DNA of 64,000 bases, taken from positions 29,944-93,943 of the forward strand of contig RMBW01000112.1 of assembly GCA_004009845.1 (NCBI GenBank). The letters are read 5' to 3'. Every line of letters begins with the position of its first letter. Positions within the stretch are counted from its first letter, which is position 1. Both the position numbers and the translations under genes were made by a program. Below, in pieces: positions 51,621 to 63,600 of the stretch. The notes under the pieces were generated by a model. The model searched no databases. It was not told where the DNA came from and saw nothing but the letters and a program-made list of their open reading frames with translations. Origin of the DNA: Davidsoniella eucalypti. Taxonomy: Eukaryota > Ascomycota > Sordariomycetes > Microascales > Ceratocystidaceae.

Positions 51621-53799
51621 TTGCCCTCTTTGTTTCCCTCATTACGCTATCACCAAACCCGGGCCCTTCTGCTGTGACACTCCACCACCTTTGTATGGCG
51701 TACAGCGGATAGTGGCCAAATGAATATCGCCGTTTTGGCTATAGCACATGGCGTCTTATCACAGTTTGTCAGCTAGTTCTAGGAAGCTCCTTCCTCTACA
51801 GGCAGGCTTGTGATAGCCACTTCGAGCTCTCTATTCTTGGTCTTGGGCCCCTAAGAGATCGCAACCAACTGCCCAGAAACATAGTGTAGGAAGAAACGAC
51901 CTTTCAGCTCAGCCTAGTGACACACGGCTTAGACACACACGTCCATGAATTTACGGCGCCTTCAGACACCCTCGCACGATTCTGGTCGCACAAAGTCTTT
52001 AAGTCCCCTTTGTTCCACGAGAACCTTACGCTGTGTAGCGACACCTCTTTGCGTCGCTAGTTCCGCTTTGTGTATCCAACCCGTTCCTGGCAAATACCCG
52101 CATTGACTTTCATTTTATGAACGCTCCATTTGTGGGAGTATAAACAATGTTTCGGGGACGAGGATACGCGTATACAAACCAGAGAAGGTGAAAGGGGAAG
52201 CGCTCACGATCCACAAAGCGGTTTGTAGTTGAGGAGGTCAAAGCAAGTTGCTTGACGAGACGCAGATGCCTTCAGCTAGTCTTTGGTCAAACCTCAACGC
52301 CTCGAGTGGCAATTTGGTAAGCTAGTCAAAAAGATATCGGCAAGGAGTAATTATAAGATATGGAGTAAGACCAGGGGTACAATGTATACAACACCATCTC
52401 TTGTGATACTTTTTGATATTTCCGAGCGAGCGAGCTACGTAAATGGTTCCTGAGTATGTTCGTCTGTCAAAGCTGAGCTTGTGCCTGTGTACAGTTTGTA
52501 GATTGGGAGTGTCTGCTGATAAAAATAGCAGCTTCATTTCACCACATCGTGTGTGTCCACATATGGTTACTCAAACAATCGATATATACAAGGCGTTGAT
52601 ATTTGACCAAAGGAGAGCCGCGGCTGCTACTGCTGCCACCACCACTTATACCACCAGTCTAAGGAAGCGGGAAGCTTTGGCAAAGTACTTTATATTCCCG
52701 CAGCGTTTAAGACGTCTGATATGTTGTGTCCTGAATAGACTGCCCTGTTTTGACTTATCTCCATTGTAAACGCGGAGTTTCTCCCGCACTCACACAGTGT
52801 ACTCGCACAACAACATTGTCTGCACGGTACCTTTTGTTGCAGATATCATAGAACAGCAGCCTAAAATCGGCGTATGTGACCTACGCCACCCACTAAACGA
52901 CGTATACTCCTGGACTAATGATGTATATGTCACGTAGCTTGTCATATAAGGCACATTGTGACCGCCAAAACAGTATTGTAACGGTCTATGGTTATTCACT
53001 CATGTATTTGCATGTTCTATCCGTGATATTGGCTTGCTAACTGATACATATCCCAAGATACACCCAAGACCTGAAAAAAGATAATATACCGGCAAGTATC
53101 GTGCTGGAATGTCCAGCTTTAGTTCGTGATTTAATTTTATAACGATTTGTGCTTGAAATGTCCAAAGACTCACAAAGTCTTTGCGTTGATACTTTGTCGG
53201 TATTTTGTTGTTCTTTACTAAATATCATAGTTATATAACATCATACGCTTTATCTTTGGGGTGCCGTGAATGGTACTGAGCAACCTATGACGTCCTTCAT
53301 TAAGCTTCATTTCACGATCTATTTGTAGCGCAATTTGAAAGCTCCTAGTCTGTATCCCTAATTTAACGATGGACTAGAGGGAGCTTTGTTAATGATCAAA
53401 GGCCGTATAAAAGATGCTAAGAAAGTAGTAAACCAATATGTAAGCTCAAAGTGCCGTGGGATACTTTACCCTAAAGGGAGGAAATGTCCCCATGGAACTC
53501 TACTATTCAATCCGTATGAAACTATACAGTCATAACGTTAGTTTGCTAATGTATGAGGTAAAGGAACACGTCATGTATCGTGATAGAACATGGTATTATA
53601 GACATAGCATCTTGGCTTTAACATAACGGAAGTCAAGTTGATGATATTTTATGTATACATCAAGGTTTAAAAGGGGGTTAAGATATACATGGCATCAAGC
53701 TCTAATATTGTATGAATAGATACGCAGTGCAGTAATGATGTGATGACTAGTCAGTTAGGCATCGATAATGTACAAGAGTCGTAGCATCTTGGTAGCAGC

Positions 53800-54623
53800 C
53801 TATGGCTTCCATAAGTTGGTGAACTCAATAGTCACGATGCCGTTATCACTCTTGACAACTTTGAGAGACTTGAGATCTTCCACGATCCAATCAGGCCCAG
53901 CTGCTGCCACTTGCTCCACAGTATGGCTTGTAACAAGACCGACAACTTTACAGCCAGCGGCCTTCCCTGATTTGATACCCGCTGGAGAGTCTTCAAGTAC
54001 AAGTATTTGCTTCTCCGTCGCACCAAGGTTTAGCTTTTCACGACCCAATAGATAGCATTTGGGATCAGGTTTTCCGTTTTCTACAGACTCGGCGGTCACT
54101 AGAACCTTGGGCTTGGGTAGATCCAAACGCTTTGTCCAGCCAGTAACCAGCGGAAGCGTGCCTGAAGTAACAATTGCCCACGGAGAACCGTGCTTAACCA
54201 AGTCGTCAATGAGAGAGCGCGCACCGGGTATTTCAAAAGCACCCTCACCCCATTTTTCGGGGATACGCCCTTCGATTTCGCAGACATCTGTGGCATTGGT
54301 GTTAACGATCTGATTATGACAAAGGCTCCGATGAAGTAGGGCACTTTGACGTACATTCCCAAGTAGCAAGTTCCGGCTTGAGGACCTTGAACATATCGTA
54401 GCTACGACGACCGTGGGATGTCTCCAGAATGACAGCAGATGGGATGCCAATTTCCTCACCGATTCTAAGAATAGTTAATACATGGAAGAAATCTGTGATG
54501 AAACTAGACACCTTACAGCCCCCAATGCTTCACAATGGCTTCGGTTGAGTCGATGATGGTGCCATCCATATCGAAGAGGAAGCCATCAAAGGTTGCTTGG
54601 TCTGATTCCGTAGTGTAAGGCAT
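53800..54623 (-). CDS. HAD-family phosphatase, GPP/DOG type (glycerol-phosphate or 2-deoxyglucose-6-phosphate phosphatase-like)
   Basis: Three exons on the minus strand (54623-54517, 54464-54355, 54287-53800) give 234 aa, a normal length for this family. The introns are 52 and 67 bp, with TTAAC branch sites and donors GTAAGG and GTACGT. Splicing joins WG|LIGEEIG and WE|YVCEIEG, which restores family-like sequence. The haloacid dehalogenase motifs are all present. Motif I is FDMDGTIIDST, with the nucleophile Asp18 and acid/base Asp20. Motif II is IVTSG (Thr113/Ser114). The lysine of motif III is in GKPDP (Lys145). Motif IV is VLEDSPAG (Glu171, Asp172). A cap domain with SHGRRS lies between motifs I and II. 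No signal peptide is seen, so it is probably cytosolic. Relatives dephosphorylate glycerol phosphate (osmotic stress) or 2-deoxyglucose-6-phosphate; the sequence alone does not decide which. Confidence 0.93.
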
Positions 54624-55155
54624 TTTGGACACGAATGACGAAGTAAGAAGATTGATAATGAGGGATTTTGGAGATAGAGAAATGAGAAGGTGAGAAGAAA
54701 GGCAGACCGGTATAAAAACATGTTTAAAATCAACGCAGAGCCTCAGGAACCTTGAAGATAGTTGTAAACTATTCCACAGATGTAACCCCTCAGCTAGTAG
54801 AAACAGCTTTGAACGGTAAGTCCGCAGTTGTAAGTCCGTCGTATTTCACGATGGCGCCTTGACAACTATGGCCAATCATCTTACAGCACCGCTATTACTA
54901 GATTTGGTAGGAGCCGGAGTATCCGTTTTGGGACAGACCCACAAGACTGGCTTAGTCATCTCAAGAGTCAATGTACCCCTGTTAGGCGGTGAAGAAACTA
55001 GTGGCGCTGGTGGAGCCGATGGCGGCAGAAAAAAAAAAGTTTTGGTGGGATAAGATTCTGCTAGCACATAGAAAGACTTGGTGATAATAGCAGTATCAAG
55101 CATTTTATTCTCTGGATAATTTGCCGACTCAATACTAAAGAAATTAATCGTCACA
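54624..55155. promoter_or_regulatory. divergent promoter between the phosphatase gene and NUG1
   Basis: This 532-bp region separates the two start codons and must hold both upstream regions. Short open frames in it (for example 54859-55053) overlap the probable NUG1 leader and look non-coding. A 9-bp direct repeat, GTAAGTCCG at 54816-54824 and 54830-54838, has a 14-bp period and could be a paired regulatory site. I know of no factor for it. Confidence 0.6.
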
Positions 55156-56864
55156 ATGGCCGGCAACATCAACAAGCCCAAGAGTGAGTTTCTCCTTCAA
55201 AAAACAGCCAACTCTGCCCAAGAGCATCCCTACTAACGGCAGTGATGTAAACAGAGCCCACCTCGAAGCGGTCCTCGACCCGCCTCCGGGCCAATATCAA
55301 GAAGGCTTCGAACTCGAAGCAACGCAAAGATCGCAAGCTCGCCAAGAAGGACCCGCAGTGGAAGTCCAAGTTGAAGAAGGACCCCGGCATTCCCAACCTG
55401 TTCCCCTATAAGGAGAAGATTCTGCAAGAGATCGAGCAGACCCGGGTGCGCAAGGCCGAGGAGCTCCAGCGCCGCAAGGAGCAGGTCAAGGCCGCCAAGA
55501 CTGGCATCAAGGCTGGTGAGAAAGAGGACGAAGATATCGAAGATGAGGACCTTGAGTTCGACGAGATCACCATGGACGAGGACGAGGACGACATCGATGA
55601 CAACGCTGATGGATCGAACCCTATGGCTGCTCTCCTGGCTTCTGCCCGCCGGGCCGCTGAAGACTACGAGCGCCAATTGGCCGCCAGTGACGATGGAATG
55701 GACGTGGAGGGCTCCGATATAGAAGTCGGTGCTGACCAGGCTGCTTCGCGCCGTGCCCACGACAAGGTCTTCAAGGACGTTGTCGAGCAGGCTGATGTGG
55801 TTCTGTACGTCCTGGATGCCCGTGATCCCGAGGGCACTCGTTCGCGTGACATCGAGCGTAGCGTCATGGCTGCCGCCAACGGTGGTAAGCGCCTGATCCT
55901 GATTCTCAACAAGGTCGATCTGGTGCCGCCCAAGGTCCTCCATGACTGGCTCACCCACCTACGTCGCTTCTTCCCCACGATTCCTCTGCGCGCTAGCATC
56001 CCCGCGCCTAATGCGCACACTTTCACTCACAAGGACATCACTGTCCAGAGCACTAGTGCTACTCTTTTCCGTGCTCTCAAGGCGTACGCTGCTAGTCGCC
56101 AGCTGAAGCGTGCCGTCTCTGTCGGTGTTATCGGTTACCCCAACGTCGGCAAGTCGTCAGTGATCAACGCCCTTCTGGCTCGTCTGGGTGGCAAGGCTGG
56201 TCTGAAGACCCGTGCCTGCCCTGCTGGCGCCGAGGCCGGTGTCACTACGGCTATTCGTCAGGTCAAGATCGACAGCAAACTCACACTTCTCGATTCTCCC
56301 GGCATCATCTTCCCCTCTTCGGGCCGGTCTGCATCGACGTCCGGAAACCTCGTATCTATGGCCGCTGCTACGAAAGCCCACGCACAACTAGTGCTTCTTA
56401 ACGCTATTCCACCGAAGCAAATCGATGATCCCATCCCTGCTGTGACGATTCTACTCCAGAGAATGTCTGAGCAGAGTGCTCTGTTCGATAAGCTGCTCGA
56501 CGTATACGATATACCTCCTCTGGTCGGCTCCGGTGGAGACCTTACCACTGACTTCCTGGTGCAAGTTGCTCGCAAGAGAGGCCGTCTGGGCCGTGGTGGC
56601 GTGCCTAATCTTTCTGCCGCTGCCATGACTGTCATCACCGACTGGAGAGACGGTCGTATCCAGGGCTGGGCTGAGGCCCCTGTGCTTGCTGTCGAGGGCG
56701 TCAATGCCCCAACTGTAACTAGCACCGAGAACAAGAGTGCCGATGAGCCTGCAGCTGACCAGAAGCAGATCGTCACCCAGTGGGCTGCTGAGTTCAAGCT
56801 GGACGGTCTGTGGGGTGATAGTGCTGACGCTGAGGTTTCCGCTGACGAGGTCATGCAGGAGTAA
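55156..56864 (+). CDS. NUG1: nucleolar circularly permuted GTPase Nug1/Grn1 (60S ribosome assembly)
   Basis: Two exons, 55156-55183 and 55255-56864, encode 545 aa (yeast Nug1 is about 520). The ATG has a CACAATGG context. Exon 1 is only 28 nt. The 71-bp intron has a GTGAGT donor and a CTAAC branch site, and splicing yields MAGNINKPKKPTSKRSSTRL. Residues 1 to about 95 form the basic Grn1/nucleostemin N-terminal domain. A strongly acidic stretch follows at about 98-130. The GTPase motifs are in circularly permuted order: DARDPEG (197-203) and G4 NKVD (228-231) come before G1 GYPNVGKSS (303-311), GVTT (338-341) and G3 DSPG (356-359). Proteins of this type bind pre-60S particles in the nucleolus and help their maturation and export. 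Codons are GC-richer than the surrounding DNA. It is convergent with DIS3. Confidence 0.96.
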
Positions 56865-57282
56865 ATTTTACTGCTTCTCCGTTCTCGTGCTCTACGGCTT
56901 GGTATATATCGGTCCCGTTTTGATATTTGTTAGTTTGTTTGTGCATTTTTAGTTGAACATGGTCTTCAAAAAGCTACTCTCTTCTCTTCGAAGTTGAGTC
57001 AAGAAAGCATCGGCGTCCGGGCGTCTTTTATATATTCTATCTGATTTGGGATTCTGGGAAAACAAAAACAAAAGAACATCTAGTTGGCAACTTTTAATAC
57101 TTCTATTTCTTTGACGATATGTTTGTTACGTTTCTTAGCTGCACTACGAAAGGATTTGAATGTGATGCGTTAATGATATTCTTTGATAAATGCTAATTAT
57201 TTGGCACAAAAATTCAAATTAAACTGTAACTCCTAATTACCCTTTTTTTTTTTTATAGATATAACACGTGCTGTTCTCATAT
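56865..57282. terminator. shared 3' region of convergent NUG1 and DIS3
   Basis: This 418-bp AT-rich gap between the two stop codons must contain both 3' UTRs and poly(A) sites. It includes a T-run near 57243-57254, which is an A-run on the DIS3 sense strand. No frame of interest lies in it. Overlap of the two transcripts is likely at this spacing, but cannot be shown here. Confidence 0.55.
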
Positions 57283-60200
57283 CTATGCCTTAAGCAACTC
57301 CATCTTGACGCCACGCTTTCCAGTAACTTCGTCTTTGCTATCGCTCACACGGACTTTGACAACCTGGAAAAGCTCGACATTGACTTCACGGCTACCCTTG
57401 CACTTAAGCACATAGTTGTCGGCATCAAACTCGGCCTCTGGCTCAGGCTCGGCTAGATCGCGCAAGCGAATAAGACCCTCAACGCCAAAACGCGGTACGA
57501 AAACCACAAATCCGTTGCTGAAGATGCGCATGATATAACCATCCTCTTCAACCGCACGGCCTTTAAGGGCTTGGCCGACATAGTAGGCGATACTGGCACG
57601 ACCAGCCATCTGGGCGTTGCGGTGACGCACGTTGATATTCTTGCACACAGCCTCAAGTTTGCCACGGCTACGCAGCGATGGGTGGACGGGCTCGTACTCA
57701 ATGGCGGCAGCTAGCTGGCGATGGGCTACAAGATCGGCGTAACGACGAATTGGCGATGTGAAATGAGTGTAGATATCCGTGGCCAGGCCGTAGTGACGGA
57801 ACTCGGGATAGGCTTGAGTACCAGAGCAGAAGTACTCGGCGCTCATCATACAACGAGTAGCTAGGATACGCACTAGTGTGTTGAAGAACGGGTTTGCAAC
57901 ATCGACACAGGTATCAAGGGAATCAGCCAGTGCTTTGCTGCTATCAACACACAATTCCATGCCCTTCTTGACGCGTAACTGGGTAGTTAACTCGTCAAAG
58001 TTGGTCCGTGGGGGAGCGCCGTGGCGACGTAGCATCGCCGTCTGAGGGAAGGCGTCATAGATGCGCGCAGCAACACTGACATTGGCGAGTAACATGAATT
58101 CCTCAACTAGAGAGTTAGTATCGAGTAGCTGCTTAGTCTTGACGTCGACAGGATCAGAAGTTTCAGACTCCATCTGGACCTTCACTTCCGGCGATGACAG
58201 ACTCAAAGCACCGGCATCGTAGCGCTTTTGCTTGAGTTTCTTGGACATCGCAAGGAGTGCACGCATACCGCTAGTGAGATCATCTTGCATAGAAGCATCG
58301 TCGATGCGTAGTTGTGCCTGCTCATATGAGAACGCTTCGCGAGACTTGATGACGGACTTGGTAAAACGAGTGCTGATAATATCTGCGTCAGGTGTCATTT
58401 CCCAGAGTGTCGAGAAGGCATAACGTTCAACATAGGGCTTGAGCGAGCAAAGATCAGTACCGAGAAGAGGCGGCAACATATCGATACGCTTATCAACCAT
58501 GTAGACTGTAGTACCACGGATACTAGCCTCTGTATCCATGGCGTTGTTAGGTTTAACAAAGTGTGATACGTCAGCTATGTGAACACCTACTTCGAAGTTT
58601 CCATTAGGTAGAGGCCGTGCATGCAAAGCGTCATCGATATCCTGGCAGCCGATAGGATCAATGCTGCAGATTAGAAGTCCACGGAGATCTTCACGGTCCT
58701 TCCAGCCAGGGTCACTAGTCTCAGCGGGAACCTTCCAGTCGTGGCCTTCAGCTGGTAAGCAGTCCAGAACAGTCTTGGGGAAGGGCCGATATTGAACGTC
58801 CCACTCTAGAAGTAAAGCCTCAGTTTCGGCGGCCTTGGTTTCCATTTCTCCTAGACTACGCACTAAGTGGCCCACCGGCTGGCGAGAATCCCGAGGCCAA
58901 CTGTCGATTGTGATGAGTAGACGTTTGCCAAGAAGCTCTGATACTTGGCGTGTCCGTAGCTTGATCTTAGGAATTCTTCTATCCATAGGCAGTAGGAATA
59001 CGCTGTTCATCTTGCGGCCCTGACCAGAGCCCTTAGATGCAGATGTGGGATCAATGTGGCCGACATATTGTCTCCAATTACGCTTCACAACACCGACGAT
59101 CTTGGCAGTGGGCTGGGCATGGCTTTCTACACCATTCTTCTGAGATTTGCGAGCTTCATCCTGAATGGCTTTCTGTTCCTTGGCAGAAACAATATCAGCG
59201 CCATCTTCGCCGTCAGCATTTTCGTCCTTGGTGATAGACTCCTCCTCTACAATAGTAGTAGTTGGAGTTTTCCATTGATCCTGGGGTAGAATCTCAACGA
59301 CGGCAAGGTCGCCGTCAACCGCTCTGTTGATACTTTCACGGCCAAGAATGATAAGTGGCTTGGGGAACGCGGAGACCTTGATTGAGCCTTCTAAGTAGTT
59401 GTATTGGGAGACATTGAAGATACCCTGATGCATAAGACCAGCTTTAACACCCGTCATCATCTTGGAAAGCGAGTAATACTCCGGGTAAAGCATCTTGGCA
59501 GACTTTGAGAAATTATTTTGCGCTTGGTTTTCAGCAACCAGGTCCATTAGCCGCTCGCCATCTTCGACTCCGGAGAGGTACTCTGAAATGTTCATAGCCG
59601 GAATGTTTTCTGCCTTGGCTTTTCTCAAGCAGTCCTTGTCATTTGTTAAAAGAACGGTCTGGGGGGTATTCTTGCTGCGAGATTTGGCGATATGCTCGTT
59701 GTACCACGCCGCCGATTTCCTCACAGCTCGATCATTACGATCATTTATGCTCTCATTTTCGCCTCTGACGATGTAGGTCTCGAGTCTGAAATCGTTGAAG
59801 AACACATAAAAGCGCTTTTCTTCGCTATTCACCAAGCCGATGAGTCTGTTGTACAGAGGTAGTGACCGGTTCTTGAGCTCTTCGAGAACTGTTTGTAGGA
59901 TAATGACGTCACAAAAAGCATCGCTCTGCTCAAAGACATCCATAGCATTGAGGAGAATATTCGTATCGGGTAAAAGGTAGCGTCCATGAGGGAATGCCTC
60001 TGAGCCTAGTGGCTTCTCTGCCAAAACGAATGGTTGGACTAAAGTACGAGTGTCAGTGATGCTTAGAACAATATAGATCTTTGTGATAAATTATAAGACT
60101 TACCTTGGTTGCGAGCATCTCTGGGGGCAGCGTCGAAGCATGCTTGGCAATTTTTTGAGGAACAGGGAATGTCTTGACGCAGATATACCTCTCTGACAAT

Positions 60201-60299
60201 CTTCTGAACTTTTCCGCTACGAGTTGACCGCACATAGACCTTGCTAGAGATACTCGCAGCCAGAGGGTCAACATCACCCGCACGCTTCAAACTGGTCAT
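57283..60299 (-). CDS. DIS3: exosome catalytic subunit Dis3/Rrp44 (3'-5' exoribonuclease and endonuclease)
   Basis: Two exons on the minus strand, 60299-60104 and 60038-57283, give 983 aa (yeast Dis3 is 1001). The start has a CACCATG context. The 65-bp intron has GTAAGT and TTTAG ends and joins DARNQ to VQPFVLAEKPLG. Domains in order: a CR3 motif with Cys46, Cys51 and Cys54, spaced exactly as yeast C47, C52 and C55. Then a PIN endonuclease domain (about 84-215) with Asp90 in PDTNILLN, the Glu118/119 pair, Asp168 and Asp199/Asp201. Cold-shock-type RNA-binding domains follow (about 220-440). The RNB domain comes next, with DPIGCQDIDDAL (Asp526, Asp532, Asp534, Asp535) and HFTSPIRRYADL near 824. 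A C-terminal S1 domain spans about 890-965. All known catalytic residues appear intact. It is the processive nuclease of the RNA exosome, processing rRNA and degrading RNA in nucleus and cytoplasm. Confidence 0.98.
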
Positions 60300-60660
60300 G
60301 GTGAAGTTTTGTATGTATCAAGCTACACTCAAATTCTAATACCAGGATTTAGAGTCGAAAAATTGTGTTCAAAACCCGAGATAAATGCGAATGAGAATCT
60401 CGATAAAGGCGATCTTTGAAGGTGTTTTGGTGGGATGGAGAAGGCTGCAAATGCAAAAAATGTAAAATCTACTAAAGTTTCCTTCAGCCAATAAGAGCTA
60501 GTGGGCTGATTACAAACTCTCAGCCTTGCATATGTCATCAACACTCAACGCTTACACAGCTCAATTCGAGTAACGAAGCAATGTGATGAATGGAACTAAG
60601 TTGAAATAGCGCTTATTTTTAATCTCTGGCTCTCAATATCTTTTTTTCAGAAAATGCGGG
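60300..60660 (-). promoter_or_regulatory. upstream region of DIS3
   Basis: This is sequence directly upstream of the DIS3 start codon. It is AT-rich with no coding frame of note. No specific site can be named. The extent is my estimate. Confidence 0.4.
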
Positions 60661-63600
60661 TGAACCTTGTGTATTTGTGCCGTACTAATCCGATAAACGA
60701 TACATATGTCTATATTTTAACCCTAGTAACTATGCTAGATCACAGACCCTAATAGTCCCATTGACGTCTGTGTGACCAGTAACAATGATTGAGAATTGAG
60801 CAACAGGTCACAATTTCCTATATTCCTAAGAATAAGTGGTCAGATATATTATTTGATATACTGAAGGGGAATAGATCACTGTCTATATATGCTAAATTCA
60901 AAAAGACAACTGAGTAATCGTAGTCACGACTATTCACAGAGGACCGATTCAAGATAGTTTAGTATTATCGGTGATGATGCTATTTTAACCTGGTTCGGAG
61001 CAAGACTCGGCTGACTGTCAAGTATTCCTATTTCTTCGCTGATGATACATTGATAAGCGCAATATAATAGGCGTCGATACTGTCGTCGGTGGTGGAAAAT
61101 TTGAAGAAATATATATTAAAAAAAAAGCTGTTACATCATGTTTTATCGCGTAATAATAAATCGTTCTCCATCCTCATAGCCTGAAGTGACCCTTTGAGGG
61201 GGGAAATTCATATTGGTCTACTATCACATTGGGCCCATTTACTACGAGATGCATATGCACCCAACCCCCTTTGGGATCTTCGAAGAAAGATAACTGCCTA
61301 CAGGCTGTTGGCTATCATTCTTGGGCACACACATATATAACTAGGGGGAGTAAGGAGATCGAAACCTAACAATTCTAATAGTGGACAAAGTTTGGCTGCC
61401 TAACATCTAACGAAGGTGAAAAGGAACTGGAGTGGATTTGCCATGAATCCTTTTCATACGCATCAGCTATCTTCAAATATCATTGCGGTATTTTCCGGAT
61501 ACCTTCGGTTACCATAAATCATCAATACCCGCTTGGCTTGGAGAACTTGGTGCTTCGAATTGCCGATATATCTCGGGGTATAATCACTATAAGCGGTACC
61601 AGCCTATACTTCCCCTCTTTTCCGGGTGCTCTTATCGCTGGATCTCATCACTTACCTATCTGTGACCCAAAATCATCGAGTATCTCACCTATTCGGGAGT
61701 ACAGGCTAAGCATTTTACAGACTTACGCCCCCTCCATGTTCTAATGCGAGAATCAGATGGGTTGTTCATATTTTATTCTTGGGGATATCCCGGAGATACA
61801 GAACATAAAGCTGGCTAGAAGGATATACACCAAGTTTCACCATCAGCCGCCTTTGCAGTCTACCGGCATGACTCTTAATATATCCTCTTTTATCTACTTT
61901 TTTAATCATAAATTCATTTTTATTTAGGTGGATATCGAGCTTTAATAGCTATGTAGCAACTCGGTATCCTAAGATACACAGCCCTGAACTAATACTAGTA
62001 TACAATGTAAGGTGAAGGACAACCTACTTCTCAACAGTGACAGGCCACTGAGATACAGAGCATTTATGATGGTTCCGTTATATGCTATTCCTGCGCATTT
62101 CAGCTTCTAATCCACTTTAGGTTTGCTATAATTCGTATGAAATCATCTTTGCGGTGATGGAATTATAATATTATGTGGCTTCATCATTGATTGCACCAAG
62201 TCACATCCGTGATACTTGACTGCCCAGAAGTTATTCCATATGAATTAGTTTCGAATGTCTTCACTCTAGTTTTCAGTAGATAGACATTGATTGGTTATTA
62301 TTGCTTATGAAAAAAAAGGCACTTATGAATTGGTCTAATGCTAGTGATACATGAGCTATGAGGGTTGGAAATGAATTTTTAGTGGCGTTTGGCTTCAAGA
62401 CAAAATCTATGTATTAGTTACTGAATTTGCGCTCGAGTTCGGGAAAGATGTATCATTCCTAGTCATGTTGAACCCAATGGGTATTTACCTCGATGATCTC
62501 TAGCAGCATTAAACTGTTGGGAACTACCCTTTAGATTTCATATAACCGACATATTCTTAATTGTCGGTACATTGATCATTGTTGCCTGTGTATATATTGC
62601 TATATGGTACTTGTCTAAGCGTCGGATAAAAAGTTTTGTCATTCACTGCTTGATTTGGACTGTTATAAGTTGAAACGGGCTACCAAAAATTTACTAGAAA
62701 GATACTATACATAAATGTTTGTTCTAATCCACTGAGCTGTTGTTATTTTACTACGATTGATGTTCATTCAGGTTGCTTACGTATAAGTAAGCGGACTGGA
62801 ACTTGATAACCCCGATTGATAGGGTCATACATGAGCAATCTACAATGATATCGGTATATGTATCTACCTACGTAGTATATACACGCTGATCCAAGATCAC
62901 AACAGACTTGATCTATAAAGTGACATGGTTACTGATCGTGAATATGGATATGGGACCACCGCGATAATGCCGGAGCTTGTGAATCATTATTATACTACTG
63001 GCTTCTGATCCAAGAATCTGTGGCTCCTCATGACAAATATGTACCTTTTGCCGTGCTGCTCTCTATTAGCCCGGCTGAGTTGGAATCCAAGACTGCCAAT
63101 ACAACTATCTCAATAAGGGGATACCCCGCGGCATATCACCTTATCTGATTGGCTATGAGTGCTTTCTATAGTGGGCTTTTGTTGAGGCTGACGCTTTGTC
63201 TCTGGCTGAATGCTTTTATAACTTCTGTCTCTTTTCTCAAAATCTCGTCTTTTTGGGTTTGATGTGAGTATTCCCTCGTTGGAATGAGTGCACATAGATT
63301 ATAGGGAACTAACAAATCCTGAAGGACCAGAAAGTACCCCGAAAAGAAGTACTTTTGAGCAGTTAGTTCTGGAGGCTATATCTATCATTCAAATACCGCT
63401 CCTAGTTATACAGTCAACTATAGTTTGTGTTGAAAATGTATCTAGTGACATGGCCAACTATTTTCTGACCTACTGGAGATCACACTCAATGCGACGCTTT
63501 CTTGTTCAGATAACGTTACTAGGAAAATTTATGGCTTCAATTTATTTACTGCCTTGACGGCTATATTTCAGTCTATTGGCCTTGTACTGTCGTCATATAT

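Larger units (their letters stand above)
47013..53799. other. non-coding stretch, distal end of the gene desert
   Basis: No gene is recognised up to the phosphatase stop codon. It holds two imperfect or spaced hairpins (47810-47842 and 48047-48117), a tRNA A-box-like word on the minus strand at 49108-49123 whose context does not fold as a tRNA, and a 16-bp palindrome at 51605-51620. The last few hundred bases form the 3' flank of the phosphatase gene. Confidence 0.5.

Noticed and set aside
9250..53799. Centromere or RIP-inactivated transposon block as explanation of the gene desert
   Set aside because: By eye the sequence is only moderately AT-rich, keeps CpA/TpG dinucleotides and shows no transposon frames or long repeats. 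A dinucleotide count would be needed to exclude it fully.
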